A DNA stretch of 64,000 bases from Duganella sp. BJB480 (GCA_003416985.1 QVIN01000002.1:434001-498000), one strand, 5' to 3'. Counted from the stretch's first letter, positions 18,201 through 27,485 are shown. Numbers and translations: made by a program. The notes: generated from the sequence alone by a model not told the origin.

Positions 18201-18251
18201 GACCAACTGTGCCACGCCCATGGCGATCGCTGTTTTTTTTGGATTATTCAC
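15219..18251 (-). CDS. TonB-dependent receptor, carbohydrate type
   Basis: This 1010-residue outer-membrane receptor has a signal peptide ending near VMAQ. A short TonB-box-like segment (TVIVSGQR) leads into a plug domain with LPDKSVTEVLQRMPGV, VSIRGLNYV and EGGIGGLVNLRT, followed by a 22-strand barrel ending in the canonical aromatic residue (LQARYSF). The plug resembles the large receptors that import oligosaccharides in Caulobacter and Xanthomonas. It should take up the oligosaccharides produced by the surface GH74 and GH5 enzymes. The start codon is GTG with AGGAGA about 10 bases upstream. The 262-nt leader up to the GH5 gene contains no gene. A degenerate operator-like sequence lies around 18288-18310. 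Confidence 0.9.
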   Translation of the reverse strand: MNNPKKTAIAMGVAQLVLMASGAVMAQTAPAVDATPTVIVSGQRAALQSAQKLKQNADEIIDSVVADDIGKLPDKSVTEVLQRMPGVTINRTLSRSDPLQGVGEDGRFAAEGTGVSIRGLNYVRSELNGRDSFSANGGRALSFEDVPPELLAGVDIYKNPSAEQIEGGIGGLVNLRTAMPFDFKGLKAAVSAEASRASLRGNTKPSLSGMVSNRWETPLGQFGALLDLSHSEISTRSNGMGVGHYYSRTDAVIGDTSGQERWITPGVNWNTSDFDRTRDGLYGALQWKKGDILSGLTYFKSKYKLVTAENALYTSSNPRNVTLDPGATFDASGALLTGTLRNTKDNGIGFGSNARSVGRESETTDIAWNTKWRVSPQLQVQADLQHTRSTTDGSDNLVALAGQMPKQTVNLSGSIPVLTFDDADRAFLAKPSSYNWDSTQQHRDHAVATQSALRLDGTYSFDHPVLNDLRFGVRATDRSSLTQANTPNSQWTALGATWATGDAGWQPLSSFINLADPRFAGNTTTQAFSGFFNGKTPLPAPLIVPDASLTTGGSPPPGFTTLHNFVQAVCKPDHKSDGICNWTPAPFGDPIARNQQSERTTSAFGQLRFGFENLPYPVDGTVGLRVVRTEETAVGRTLFTPPTVAAGLVGVPVIAAINDEQTLHHNYTNTLPSLNLRMKAGSELQFRFAVSQGISRPDFYRMQAYTTLGVNPKTHNDAAGNPVLDSIEYTGTANGNTMLKPTRSNNFDLTAEYYFGASSSATLSLFHKKLKDIVVDKTTYYPLTDSAGQAHNFLLNSPVNGADGRVTGFEAAYQQYFDKLPGLLSGIGVSLNYTYIDSRLDMGLPKDRQWCTPSSAANDLIASLGGCDTNGRFLGDLPVSGLSKNAFNVALLYDKGPWSARLAYSWRSQALGSVHTWGTYGTDGIDRNPASPNAGNGYSVNYVVPSWSGGYGQADLGVQYKPTENTTLAFDVSNLTDALYKSYNQQGIGLKLTGVNYTGRRFTLQARYSF

Positions 18252-18513
18252 TTTAATTGTCTCCTATTGCTTCCATAAGTCCGCGGCCGCCGCGCGGTCG
18301 CAAACACCACCCCGGCCATGCCCAGCGCATGGCACGGAGGTTGCGGGCGGGCCCGCCTTGCACTGCACAACGACCGGACCCGCGCCCGGCCGCCGCTTTC
18401 CGCCACCGCCCTGGCTATTCTGTGGAACGGCCAGGCCGGCGACAAGACTAAAATCCGTCAAGTCCCGACACAAAATCACGCAACCGACGCAGGCCCACAA
18501 CACCGGCCGCCGC

Positions 18514-19680
18514 TCACCGGGTCGCCTTGACGATCATCGCGATCACGTCGGGGTCCAGCTGGGCGCCCGTCTTGCGGTCTATCATGCCGCCGGTGTCCCA
18601 GTAGACCGGCACCAGGCCGTGCTGGAAGGCCGACTGCGTGATGTACCGGTCCCAGGCCTTGCGGTACACGTCCATGCCGGGATAGGCCTTCTTGATGCCG
18701 GCGCCGTACTCGCCCAGCAGCACCGGCACGCCCTTGTCGCCGAAGGCGGTCTTCATCTTCTGGAACTCGGCGTCGGCCCACGCCTCGTTGGCCCAGGCCT
18801 CGACGGCGGCCGGATCGGTCGCCTGCGCGCCCCACTGCCAGATCTTGCTTTTGTCGTCGAGCGTGAAATGGAAGGGATCGTAGTAGTGCACTTCCATGAA
18901 CAGGCGGTTGGCGACGCTATCCTTGGGCACCGTGTTGGTCGCGACCGTGTTGTCGATGTTGGTGAAGTAGCCCTGCACCACCAGATGACGCAGCGCGTTG
19001 TTGCCGCCGGTGGCGCGCACCGCGTCCACGAAGGTCTGGTTGAAGCTGTTCTGCACGGCCGCGTATTCGGCCGTCGGCGCGCCGTAGGTGTTGTCCTGGC
19101 CGACCTCGTTGCTGCCTGCGAACAGCAAGGTGTCGTCGTCGTTCTTGAAATTGCTGGCGATCTGCGTCCAGAAGCGCGTCAGCTTGGCGTTGATCGCGGC
19201 TTGCCGATCGTAGGTGGTGTGGTTCATCCAGCCGCCGTCCCAGTGGATGTTGATGACCGTGTACAGGCCGGCGTTGTGCGCGTAGTCCACCACCTGGCGG
19301 ACATGGGCCAGCCACGCCGCGCCGATGTTGTTGTTGGCGTCGGCGTACTGGGTCCACGAGACCGGGATGCGCACGGTGTTGAAGCCGGCCGCCTTGTAGG
19401 CGTTCATCAGCGCCTGCGTCGGCACCGGGTTGCCCCACGCGGTTTCATTGGGCAGCGCTTCCAGCGTGTTGCCCAGGTTGATGCCGGGCGACATCAGCTT
19501 CGCCAGCTCCGTGCTGGTCAGGGCGCGCATGCCGCTCGGGGCCGCCGCCGGAGCGGGCGCCGTGGCCACCGTCGCGGCGGCCACGGGATCGGATGTCGCG
19601 GCGCCGCCGCTGCACGCGGCAACGCCGGCGGCAAGCAGCAGCGATGTCGCCACCGCGATTACACAGGAATATTGTTTCAT
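18514..19680 (-). CDS. GH5 endoglucanase lipoprotein, likely GH5_4
   Basis: From the ATG at 19680 the product has 388 residues. A lipoprotein signal places the modified cysteine at residue 23 (VAACSGG); the longer open frame adds 20 Arg-rich residues incompatible with a signal. The barrel contains the N-terminal GINLGNTLE, INIHWDGGW, FAGSNEVGQ (acid/base Glu) and PVLLGEYGAG (nucleophile Glu). These features resemble subfamily GH5_4, which includes many xyloglucanases. It is probably anchored at the outer membrane and cuts the backbone together with the GH74 enzyme. It stands upstream of the receptor gene on the same strand. An operator-like element lies 53-78 nt upstream. Confidence 0.85.
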   Translation of the reverse strand: MKQYSCVIAVATSLLLAAGVAACSGGAATSDPVAAATVATAPAPAAAPSGMRALTSTELAKLMSPGINLGNTLEALPNETAWGNPVPTQALMNAYKAAGFNTVRIPVSWTQYADANNNIGAAWLAHVRQVVDYAHNAGLYTVINIHWDGGWMNHTTYDRQAAINAKLTRFWTQIASNFKNDDDTLLFAGSNEVGQDNTYGAPTAEYAAVQNSFNQTFVDAVRATGGNNALRHLVVQGYFTNIDNTVATNTVPKDSVANRLFMEVHYYDPFHFTLDDKSKIWQWGAQATDPAAVEAWANEAWADAEFQKMKTAFGDKGVPVLLGEYGAGIKKAYPGMDVYRKAWDRYITQSAFQHGLVPVYWDTGGMIDRKTGAQLDPDVIAMIVKATR

Positions 19681-19732
19681 TGAATTGCGTCTCCATCGTC
19701 TCGGTGATTGCATTCTGCAAGGCGCGCTTTGA

Positions 19733-19758
19733 CGCGGCAATTACAAAAAGGATCAAAG
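19733..19758 (-). promoter_or_regulatory. Candidate PUL operator, copy F, upstream of GH5
   Basis: Minus-strand reading CTTTGATCC, TTTTTGTAATTGCCGCG. The right half matches the element at 31270 (TTTTTGCAATTGCGGCG) at 15 of 17 positions, while the left half is poor. Its distance of 53-78 nt from the ATG and its sense orientation agree with the other copies. Confidence 0.38.
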
Positions 19759-19798
19759 CCGGAACTGAAAATGGAGAACCGGCTCGACGACGCAAGAC

Positions 19799-22279
19799 TT
19801 ACGGGCGCGCACCGCCCGTCGCGGCGGCGGGTTGTTGCCAGCGCACGACAATCCGGGCCTGGTCGCGCACGACCAGCAGTTCCAGATCGCCGCCGGCGGC
19901 CAGCAGCGCTTGCAGCGAAACGAACTCGGCGACAGGCGCGATGCCGCCCTGCCCCGCCCGTCCGGCGCCGATGATGGCGTCGCGCGCCCGCAGGCCGGCC
20001 GCTTCGCCACGGCTGCCGGCCCGCACCGCCAGCACGCGCAGGCCGGTGGCCGCGCCCAGCCCGGCGGCCGACTGTTCGCCCAGCGTCTCGACCGGCTTGA
20101 GCAGCAAGCCTTCCAGCGTCTGCGCGCTGTGCGGCGGCGCGGCGGCCGTGGCGGCGGCGTTCGGCTGCGGATAGGCCGGCGCGGCGGCCAGCGCCTTCAG
20201 CCGCGCCGGACGCACGCCGAAATCGTGCATCGGGAAGTTGACGAAGCCGATGCGCGCCGCCAGCGCGGCGTTGGTGACGGTGTAGTCGCCCTCGGCCGGC
20301 GCGGCGAAGCGTGGATCGCCGGCCACCGAGCCGGCGTCGGTGCCGCGCGCCTGCGCCTCGGCCAGGCCGTCCGCGCTGGCGAACAGGTTGCGGTCCACGC
20401 TGCGGCCCCAGTGCGCGATGTCGATCGGCTGGTAGGGCGCCATGACGACGTTGGCTTCGAACACGTCGCCGCTGTCGGCGAACCACACGTGCGGGTGGAA
20501 GGTGCCGTTGACCATGATGTTGTTGCGCACGACGCGGGCGAAGCCCTCGCGCAGCTTCAGGCCGCCCGCCAGCAGCAGGTTTTGTTCGATCACGTAGTTG
20601 GAGGCGCCGTCGTCGAGGTCGACGTCCCAGCCGTGGTCGCAGCGGAAGCGGTTGCGGCGCATGATGATGGGCTCGACCGCGTCCAGCAGCGGCAGGCGCG
20701 GATCGGACGCGACGCGGCGGTCCATCTCCTTGCGGTCCGGATCCCAGTAGCGGTCGCGGCCCCAACTGTTGAAGGCGCCGTGGTCGCCCGATTCGCGCAC
20801 CGTGTCGAACACGTCGTTGTTGGTAATGCGGTGACCACCCCAGTTGCCGTCGCCGATGTTGATGCCGGCGCGCGGCACGTGGTGGATGGAGTTGTGGTCC
20901 ACCGTGATGCGCGCCGACATGGCGATCTGCACGCCGGCGGCCTGGCGGTCGATCTGGCCGACGTCGTGGATCAGGTTGTCCACGGCGGCCGAGTCCCGTG
21001 GATAGGCGTCCGAGCGCGGACCGGGGGCCGGGTCCAGCGCGGCCTGGTCGAGGTGCTCGTGGTATTCGTAGAGCGGCGAGCGCGCCGCCTCCGGGCGGCC
21101 GACGAAGGCCACCGCCGTGCCGCCGATCGCGTGGATGTGGTTGCCGCTCACGCGCACCTGCCGCGCGCGCCCGCTGACCACGATGGCGTGACCGCCCAGG
21201 CCGGTGAAGTCGCCGTCCTCGATGCGCACGTCGGCGGCGTTCTCGATCGTCACCGCGCCGGCGCGGTAGAACTTCCAGTCCGAGCGCAGCAGCGGTTCGT
21301 CCGCTTTCAGGAAGGTCGGCTCGGTGTCCTGGAAGCCGAGCTTGCGGATGCGGACATGGTTCACCTGCGCGCCGTGGCCCTCGATGCGGACCAGCGCCTC
21401 GTGCATGCCGGCGCGGAAGCCCCGCGCCGGCGGGCGGGCGCCGTCGAGCGGCTTGAAGTACAGCCAGCCGTCGCGGCGGTCGTCGAACCATTCGCCAGGG
21501 GCGTCCAGTTCTTCGAAGACGTTCTCGACGTAGCGGTCGGTCGCGCTCGGCGGCATGATGCGGTTGTTGCCGACCTGGGCGCCGTAGGCCAGGCTGCCGT
21601 CGGCGTTCTTGCCCAATATCGGCACCTGCAGGCCGCCCCAGCGATTGCCGTGCAGCGCGTGCAGCACGGCGCCGGCGGGATCGTGCCAGCGCGCCACGCG
21701 TTCGGGGCCGGTGGCGTCGGCGGCGCCGCCGAAGCCGGACTGCGTGGGGTCGGCGTTCGGGTAGCGGGCCCGCACCAGGGCTTGCTTGCCCAGCCACAGG
21801 CGCTGGAACGGCGGGCCGGCATGGCGGGCGCGCCAGATGCCGTCGCGCCAGGGTTCCCAGCGCAGAGTGGGCAGATGGATCGCGCCGCTCAGCACCACTT
21901 GCGCGCGGGGCGCGGCGGACAGCTCGAACGGCGCGCCGGTGGTGCCGGACAGGCGCTCGTCGATCAGCAACGGCGCGGCCAGTTCGTAGGTGCCGGCCGC
22001 CAGCACGATGCGGCGGATGCGCCGGTCGGCGCGCGCACGCCGCAGCGCCGCCTCCAGCGCCCTGCCATTCCCGACGGTGACGGTGGCGCCCGCCTTGACG
22101 GCCAGGGCGGCGTTGTCCCCGACGGCCGCGGGTGCGGCGACGCCGTGGCGGCCAGAGGCGGTCGCGGCGACCGCGGCGCGGGGACTGGCGGTGGCGCTTG
22201 CCGTGCCCGCCGGGGTGGCGGTCGCGGCGGACGCGGGCACCGTGCCCGCCAGCGCGAGCAGGATGGCCGCCAGCTTCAT
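19799..22279 (-). CDS. Secreted right-handed beta-helix hydrolase, GH141-like, with PDZ-like tail
   Basis: Translation from the ATG at 22279 (826 residues) gives a clean signal peptide. This ATG overlaps the stop of the GH2 gene as ATGA, so the two are translationally coupled. The central part is a parallel beta-helix with repeated Asn-rich turns and the segment CDHGWDVDLDDGASNY followed by LREGFARVVRNN. I associate these with the GH141 family (alpha-L-fucosidase or xylanase), from memory. The last 95 or so residues resemble a PDZ domain (GLRVLAVRAGSRGEAAGL), which is unusual in a glycan hydrolase. It could instead be a polysaccharide lyase. It is the last gene of the five-gene GH operon. Confidence 0.6.
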   Translation of the reverse strand: MKLAAILLALAGTVPASAATATPAGTASATASPRAAVAATASGRHGVAAPAAVGDNAALAVKAGATVTVGNGRALEAALRRARADRRIRRIVLAAGTYELAAPLLIDERLSGTTGAPFELSAAPRAQVVLSGAIHLPTLRWEPWRDGIWRARHAGPPFQRLWLGKQALVRARYPNADPTQSGFGGAADATGPERVARWHDPAGAVLHALHGNRWGGLQVPILGKNADGSLAYGAQVGNNRIMPPSATDRYVENVFEELDAPGEWFDDRRDGWLYFKPLDGARPPARGFRAGMHEALVRIEGHGAQVNHVRIRKLGFQDTEPTFLKADEPLLRSDWKFYRAGAVTIENAADVRIEDGDFTGLGGHAIVVSGRARQVRVSGNHIHAIGGTAVAFVGRPEAARSPLYEYHEHLDQAALDPAPGPRSDAYPRDSAAVDNLIHDVGQIDRQAAGVQIAMSARITVDHNSIHHVPRAGINIGDGNWGGHRITNNDVFDTVRESGDHGAFNSWGRDRYWDPDRKEMDRRVASDPRLPLLDAVEPIIMRRNRFRCDHGWDVDLDDGASNYVIEQNLLLAGGLKLREGFARVVRNNIMVNGTFHPHVWFADSGDVFEANVVMAPYQPIDIAHWGRSVDRNLFASADGLAEAQARGTDAGSVAGDPRFAAPAEGDYTVTNAALAARIGFVNFPMHDFGVRPARLKALAAAPAYPQPNAAATAAAPPHSAQTLEGLLLKPVETLGEQSAAGLGAATGLRVLAVRAGSRGEAAGLRARDAIIGAGRAGQGGIAPVAEFVSLQALLAAGGDLELLVVRDQARIVVRWQQPAAATGGARP

Positions 22280-25077
22280 GGCGCGCCTGGCTCCACCAGC
22301 ACCGGCCCGGTCAGGCCGGACGGCTGGTCCGGCTGCGCTTCCACCAGCACGGTGAGCGTGCGCCACGCCGCGCCCTTCGGCAGCGGCAGCGACAGCGGTC
22401 CCGCCTCAGCCGCGCCCTTCTCGCCCAGCTTGACGCCGTCGAGCCACACCTCGGCCTTGCCGGCGATTTCGCCGAACACCAGATGCGCGCGGCCGTCGTT
22501 GCGGTCGCCGCGCAGTCCGAGCGGCGCGCGGTAGGTGCGCCAGCGCAGCGCCTCTGCGGCCTGCCTGAGCGGCGGCGCGCCCCAGGCCCAGCTGTTCATG
22601 TCGCTGTCGGCCAGCATCAGGTTCGGATCGGGACGCCCGGCCTGCGCCGGCGAGATGCGCCAGCCGCCCACGCGCACCACCGGCTGCGCCTCGGGCACGG
22701 CCGGCAGCGGCGCCACCGCCCGCACCGCCAGCACCGTCTCGGCCGGTTGCAGGCCGTCGGCGCTGGCGCGCAGCGTGAGCCCGCCCTGCCCGCCGCGCCG
22801 GCTCTGCACGATCACCTGCGCCAGGCCGTTGTAGAGGTCGCGCTCCGGTGCCTTCTCCGACGCGTGCGAGTTCGGATCACCGTTGCCGACGCCGATGATG
22901 GCGCCCGCGCCGCTGGCCTCGAAGCGCACGTGCAGGTTGGCGGTCGGTACCGGATGGCCCTGGGCGTCGACCGCGCTCACCGTCACCGGCACCGCGTCGG
23001 CGCCGTCGCCGGCCAGCGCGGCGCGGTCGGGCGTGAGCACCAGCCGCGCCGGCGCGCCGCTGGTGTCGACGCTGTCGCGGCCGACCTCGGCGCCGGCGCG
23101 CAACGCCACCGCCTCCAGCCGGCCGGGCGCGTACGGCACCTCGAAGGTGGCCATGTCGTAGGGATCGACGTCGCGTTCGCCGATCACGGCGCCGTTCAGC
23201 AGCAGGCGCACGCGCGGGGCGTTGCTGGCCACCAGCACCTTGACCGGCTGGCCTTCGCGGCCCGGCCAGGTCCAGTGCGGCGCCAGCTTGACCATGGTGA
23301 TGTCCTTGCGCCACAGCGCCTGGCGGATGTAGAACGCGGTCTTGGGGAAGCCGCACAGGTCCAGGATGCCGAAGAAGGACGAGGCGCTCGGCCACTCGTG
23401 CGGCGTCGGCTCGCCCCGGTAGTCGATGCCGGTCCAGACGAAGCCGCCGGCCAGGAAGGGCCGCTCGTCGATCAGCTTCCAGCTGCGGCGCTGGGTCTGG
23501 CCCCAGCCGGCGGCGTCGTCGTCCAGGCTGGCCACCAGGTGGCGGTTCCAGTCGGTCGTGTATTCGCCGCGCGACATGAAGGCCGAGGTGTCCTCGGAGC
23601 TGAACACCGGCTTGTCCGGGAAGGTCTTGTGGAAGCGGTCGTATTCCCACACCTGGTAGTTGATGCCCGCCACGTCCAGCGCCTGCGCGGCGTTGCGGTC
23701 GGCGAACAGGCCGGCGTTCATGGCCGCCGTCACCGGCCGGGTCGGGTCCAGCTCCTTGACCGCCGCCACCATGCGGCGCGCGATCTGGTAGCCGGTCTCG
23801 CTGCCCTGCAGCTGCTCCTCGTTGAAGATCGACCACAGGATCACGCTCGGGTGGTTGCGGTCGCGCTGCACCAGCCAGCGCAGCTGCCCCAGGTAGTCGG
23901 CCGACGGGTTGAAGTTGCGGTTCTCGTCCATCACCATCAGGCCCAGGCGGTCGGCCAGGTCCACCACCTCGGCGGCCGGCGCGTTGTGGGCGAAGCGGAT
24001 CGCGTTCACGCCCATGGCCTTGAGCTGGCGCAGACGGAACTCCCAGATCGAATCCGGCACGGCCACGCCGACGCCCGCATGGTCCTGGTGGATCGCCACG
24101 CCCTGCAGCTTAACCGGCTCGCCGTTGAGGAAGAAGCCGCGCGCGGCGTCGAAGCGGATGGTGCGGAAGCCGGTGCGCAGCTCGTTGCTGTCGATCTCGG
24201 CGGCGCCGTCGCGCAGGGTCGTCCGCACGCGGTACAGATCGGGATGCCCGGGGCTCCACAGCTTCGGATCGCGCACCGCCAGCGCGAGCTGCGCGCTGGC
24301 CTTGCCGAGCGCGTCCACCCGCACCGGCACGCTGCCGTGCGCCACCTCGGCGCCGGCCGGGTCGACCACGCGCACGTCGAGCACCGCCTTGCGCGGCGCC
24401 TCGGCGCTGCTTTCCAGCTGCACCGTCACCGGCAGCGTCCAGCGGCCGTCCTTGAGCACCGGGTTGGCGTGCACGCCGTCGGTGGCGATGTGCAGCGCGT
24501 CGCGCTTGACCAGCCAGGTGTGGCGGTAGATGCCGGCGCCCTCGTACCACCAGCCCTCCATCACCTCGGCGTCGGCGCGCACAGCGATGGTGTTGACCTC
24601 GTCGCCGTAGCGCACGTAGGGCGTGATGTCGAGCGCGCGGCCGTTGTAGCCGGACCAGTTGCGGTTGACCACGATGCCGTTCACCCACACGGTGCTGTGC
24701 GTGGCGACCGCGTCCAGCTGCAGCTCCAGATGGCGGCCCCGGTCCGAGGCCGGCAGCGTGAAGTAGCGCCGGTACCAGCCGATGCCGCGCGGACGGTAGC
24801 CCTGCGACTTGTTCTGCGCGGCGTCGTACGGGCCTTCGACCGCCCAGTCGTGCGGCAGGTCCACGCGGCGCCAGTCGGAATCGTCGTAGTCGGCCTGGGC
24901 CGGGCCGTGCGCTTGGCCGGTCTGCGCGCTGAGGTAGCTGGCGCCGTGGCCCTGGATGGCCGGCAGCGCCACGTCGCCCTGCAGGAAGCGCCAGCCGGCG
25001 TCCAGCGACAGGCGCTCGCCGGCGCCGGCCTGGCCGCAGGCGAGCAGCGCCAGGATGAGGATGCGTTGTTTAGGCAT
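22276..25077 (-). CDS. Secreted GH2 beta-galactosidase
   Basis: The ATG at 25077 gives 933 residues with signal MPKQRILILALLACGQAGAG. The order is a sugar-binding jelly roll, an immunoglobulin-like domain, a GH2 TIM barrel, a DUF4982-like domain and a C-terminal galactose-binding-like domain. The barrel holds SVILWSIFNEEQ (acid/base Glu in the NE pair) and VFSSEDTSAF (nucleophile Glu). Similar enzymes occur in Bacteroidetes xyloglucan loci, where they remove side-chain galactose. It follows the GH29 gene by 21 nt and overlaps the beta-helix gene by 4 nt, so it is within an operon. Confidence 0.85.
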   Translation of the reverse strand: MPKQRILILALLACGQAGAGERLSLDAGWRFLQGDVALPAIQGHGASYLSAQTGQAHGPAQADYDDSDWRRVDLPHDWAVEGPYDAAQNKSQGYRPRGIGWYRRYFTLPASDRGRHLELQLDAVATHSTVWVNGIVVNRNWSGYNGRALDITPYVRYGDEVNTIAVRADAEVMEGWWYEGAGIYRHTWLVKRDALHIATDGVHANPVLKDGRWTLPVTVQLESSAEAPRKAVLDVRVVDPAGAEVAHGSVPVRVDALGKASAQLALAVRDPKLWSPGHPDLYRVRTTLRDGAAEIDSNELRTGFRTIRFDAARGFFLNGEPVKLQGVAIHQDHAGVGVAVPDSIWEFRLRQLKAMGVNAIRFAHNAPAAEVVDLADRLGLMVMDENRNFNPSADYLGQLRWLVQRDRNHPSVILWSIFNEEQLQGSETGYQIARRMVAAVKELDPTRPVTAAMNAGLFADRNAAQALDVAGINYQVWEYDRFHKTFPDKPVFSSEDTSAFMSRGEYTTDWNRHLVASLDDDAAGWGQTQRRSWKLIDERPFLAGGFVWTGIDYRGEPTPHEWPSASSFFGILDLCGFPKTAFYIRQALWRKDITMVKLAPHWTWPGREGQPVKVLVASNAPRVRLLLNGAVIGERDVDPYDMATFEVPYAPGRLEAVALRAGAEVGRDSVDTSGAPARLVLTPDRAALAGDGADAVPVTVSAVDAQGHPVPTANLHVRFEASGAGAIIGVGNGDPNSHASEKAPERDLYNGLAQVIVQSRRGGQGGLTLRASADGLQPAETVLAVRAVAPLPAVPEAQPVVRVGGWRISPAQAGRPDPNLMLADSDMNSWAWGAPPLRQAAEALRWRTYRAPLGLRGDRNDGRAHLVFGEIAGKAEVWLDGVKLGEKGAAEAGPLSLPLPKGAAWRTLTVLVEAQPDQPSGLTGPVLVEPGAP

Positions 25078-25098
25078 GGTCGTTGTTCCCAAGGTTGC

Positions 25099-27402
25099 TT
25101 AGTCGGCGTCGGCCGGGATCACGGACAGTTCCGCCGCGTTGGTCGCGCCGCCGTGCCACACCTCGTCCAGCGCGGTGAAGCGGAAGTAGCGCGCGCTCAC
25201 CGGGGCGAAGCGGGCCTGCTGGCTGTCCGGGTTGTTGCGGATGTTGGCGAAGGTGCCGCGCTCGATGGCGGCGTTCCAGTGCACGCCGTCCTCGCTGGTG
25301 TCGAAGCGGTAGTTCTCGGCCGTTCCGCCGAGCTGGCCATCCTGCCTCGGCAGGTAGACCAAGCCGGCGATGCGGTGCGCCCGGCCCATGTCGACCGTGA
25401 TGGCGTGCGGCAGCTTCACGTCGTCGCCCCAGCGGGTGTTCCACCAGGTGGCCGGATCGCCGTCGATGGCGAAGGCGGCCGGGTGGCCGGCGTCCTCGTT
25501 GTCGACCGCCACCACCTTCCAGCCGCGCGGCGACAGGCCGATGAAGTCGCGCCGTCCGGCCACGCCGAGGCGCCCGTCCGGCAGCAGCCGCGCGGCCCGC
25601 ACCGTGCCGCTGGCCGCCAGCGCCAGCGGCGCGACGTACACCGGCGAGCCGGCCGCCGGCGCGGAACCGTCGGTGGTGTAGACGATGGTGCCGCCGTCCG
25701 GATGGCTGATGGCCACCCTGCCGTCGGCGTCGCGGTCGGCGATGGTAGGCGGCAGCAGTTCGGTCGATTGCAGGTACAGGCCCACCTCGGCCAAGGTCGG
25801 CGCCAGCCGCGCGCCGGTGACGCGCACGCGCACCCGGTCCGTGGTGACCGGCGATTGCAGCCGCACCAGCCGGCGGTGGCCGACCGTGGTCAGCTCGTCC
25901 GACGCGATCGGCCGGGCCGCGACCCAGGCCGCGCCGTCCCAGGTGTCGATGGCGAACGATTCGATGCGCTGGCCGCGCCGGTCCACCGCCTCCTGCAGCG
26001 ACACCACGTCGAAGCGGGCCGGCTGGCGCAACGCCAGCGTCAGCGCGCCGCCGCTGCGGCCGGGGGCGGCCTCCCACCAGGTGTCGAGCTTGCCGTCCAG
26101 CGCGGCGCCGGCCGCGTGGCGCGGCGCCGCGTGGTCGGCCGAGGCTTGGGCGCCGGCCGCCAGGTTGGTGGCGAAGGTGGCGCGCACGATCTCGCCCACC
26201 TGGCCCAGCGCGGCGACCTGGTCGTCCGGCAGCAGGCCGCGCCGGTCGGGCGACAGGTTGAGGATCAGGTTGCCGTTGCGCCCGATCGACGAGTAGAAGA
26301 TGTCCACCAGCTGCGTGACCGGGCGCGGGCGCTTGTCGCGGGCCCAGAACCACTGGCCGTTGGCCAGCATGGTGACGTTGGTCTCGGCCGGATACCACCA
26401 CAGGTGCGAACCCGGCTTGAGCTGCTCGCGGCCGCCGAGCTGGCCGTGCATGTCCGGCCAGCGGAACTGCGCGGGCGCGGTGGGCAGCGGCACCACGCTC
26501 CATTCGGTGGTGCGGCCGTAGCCGCTTTCGGTGCCGACCCAGCGCACGTCCGGGCCCTTGCCCATGATGACGGCCTGCGGCTGCAGTTTGCGGATCAGGT
26601 CGTACCACGCCTCGTAGTCGTAGGTTTCCGCCACGCTGGGGTCGGGGTTGGCGCCGTCGAACCAGACCTCGTGCACCGGGCCGTATTGGGTCAGCAGCTC
26701 GTACAGCTGGTTGAGGAAGTAGCGGTTGTAGTCGTTGACCCGGTAGCGGTAGGACTGGAAGCCGGGCGTCGGCGCGCGGCCCCGGGACGGGTCGCTCTGG
26801 AAGCTGGCCGGGTCGGTGGGAATGGCCGACATCACGGCCTGGCTGCCGTTGCCGTAGTAGCCGGCGGGATTGGACGGGTTGGTCTTGAGCTGGTACAGGT
26901 CGGCCGGCGACAGGTAGATGCCCAGCTTGACGTCGGCCGCACGGGCGGCGTCGGCCACCTCGCGCACCAGGTCGCCCTTGCCGCCGCGCCACGGGCTGGC
27001 GGCGGACGAGTGGGCGGTGTAGCGGCTGGGCCACATGGCGAAGCCGTCGTGGTGCTTGGCCACCAGCACGATCATCTTGCCGTCGAACTGCTTGACCGCG
27101 CCCAGCCACTGGCGCGCGTCCAGCGCTTCGGGGTTGAACAGCGACGGCGTCTCGCGGCCGCTGCCCCACTCCACTTCGTTGAAGGTGTTGACGCCGAAGT
27201 GCAGGAAGAAGGTGCGTTCCATCCGCATCCAGGCGCTCTGGTTGGGGCGCGGCAGCACCTTGGCCGCCTTCTCGGCGATCGCGGCGGCGCTGTCGCCGGC
27301 GGCGATCACGTGTTCCGTCGCATAGGGAACCGGGTCGGACGCGGCCGCCGCCAGGCAAACGGACGTGAGCGCGCACAGGCACAAGTACTGGAAATATCGC
27401 AT
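25099..27402 (-). CDS. GH29 alpha-L-fucosidase with two F5/8C-type modules
   Basis: The ATG at 27402 gives 767 residues and a signal peptide MRYFQYLCLCALTSVCLAAA; upstream codons in the frame are Arg/Pro-rich and discarded. The GH29 barrel contains FLHFGVNTFN, LVAKHHDGFAMW and VHEVWFDGANPDP, the last carrying the nucleophile Asp. Two discoidin/CBM32-like domains follow (one with DGKLDTWWEA, one with DGDPATWWNT). They are separated by a chitobiase-like C-terminal domain (GGTIVYTTDGSAPAAGS). It removes alpha-L-fucose from glycan side chains. It is the third gene of the GH39-GH42-GH29-GH2-GH141 operon. Confidence 0.88.
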   Translation of the reverse strand: MRYFQYLCLCALTSVCLAAAASDPVPYATEHVIAAGDSAAAIAEKAAKVLPRPNQSAWMRMERTFFLHFGVNTFNEVEWGSGRETPSLFNPEALDARQWLGAVKQFDGKMIVLVAKHHDGFAMWPSRYTAHSSAASPWRGGKGDLVREVADAARAADVKLGIYLSPADLYQLKTNPSNPAGYYGNGSQAVMSAIPTDPASFQSDPSRGRAPTPGFQSYRYRVNDYNRYFLNQLYELLTQYGPVHEVWFDGANPDPSVAETYDYEAWYDLIRKLQPQAVIMGKGPDVRWVGTESGYGRTTEWSVVPLPTAPAQFRWPDMHGQLGGREQLKPGSHLWWYPAETNVTMLANGQWFWARDKRPRPVTQLVDIFYSSIGRNGNLILNLSPDRRGLLPDDQVAALGQVGEIVRATFATNLAAGAQASADHAAPRHAAGAALDGKLDTWWEAAPGRSGGALTLALRQPARFDVVSLQEAVDRRGQRIESFAIDTWDGAAWVAARPIASDELTTVGHRRLVRLQSPVTTDRVRVRVTGARLAPTLAEVGLYLQSTELLPPTIADRDADGRVAISHPDGGTIVYTTDGSAPAAGSPVYVAPLALAASGTVRAARLLPDGRLGVAGRRDFIGLSPRGWKVVAVDNEDAGHPAAFAIDGDPATWWNTRWGDDVKLPHAITVDMGRAHRIAGLVYLPRQDGQLGGTAENYRFDTSEDGVHWNAAIERGTFANIRNNPDSQQARFAPVSARYFRFTALDEVWHGGATNAAELSVIPADAD

Positions 27403-27485
27403 GGGTATGGAATCCTCTGTTGGATGATGGCGGCGACGCCGGCACCGGCCGCGGGCACGCGGCGCGGGGGCGCTCGCCGCCGGAA

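Noticed and set aside
18252..18513. Additional gene or riboswitch in the 262-nt leader of the carbohydrate receptor
   Set aside because: Short frames on both strands lack ribosome sites and family features, and no conserved riboswitch pattern was recognised.
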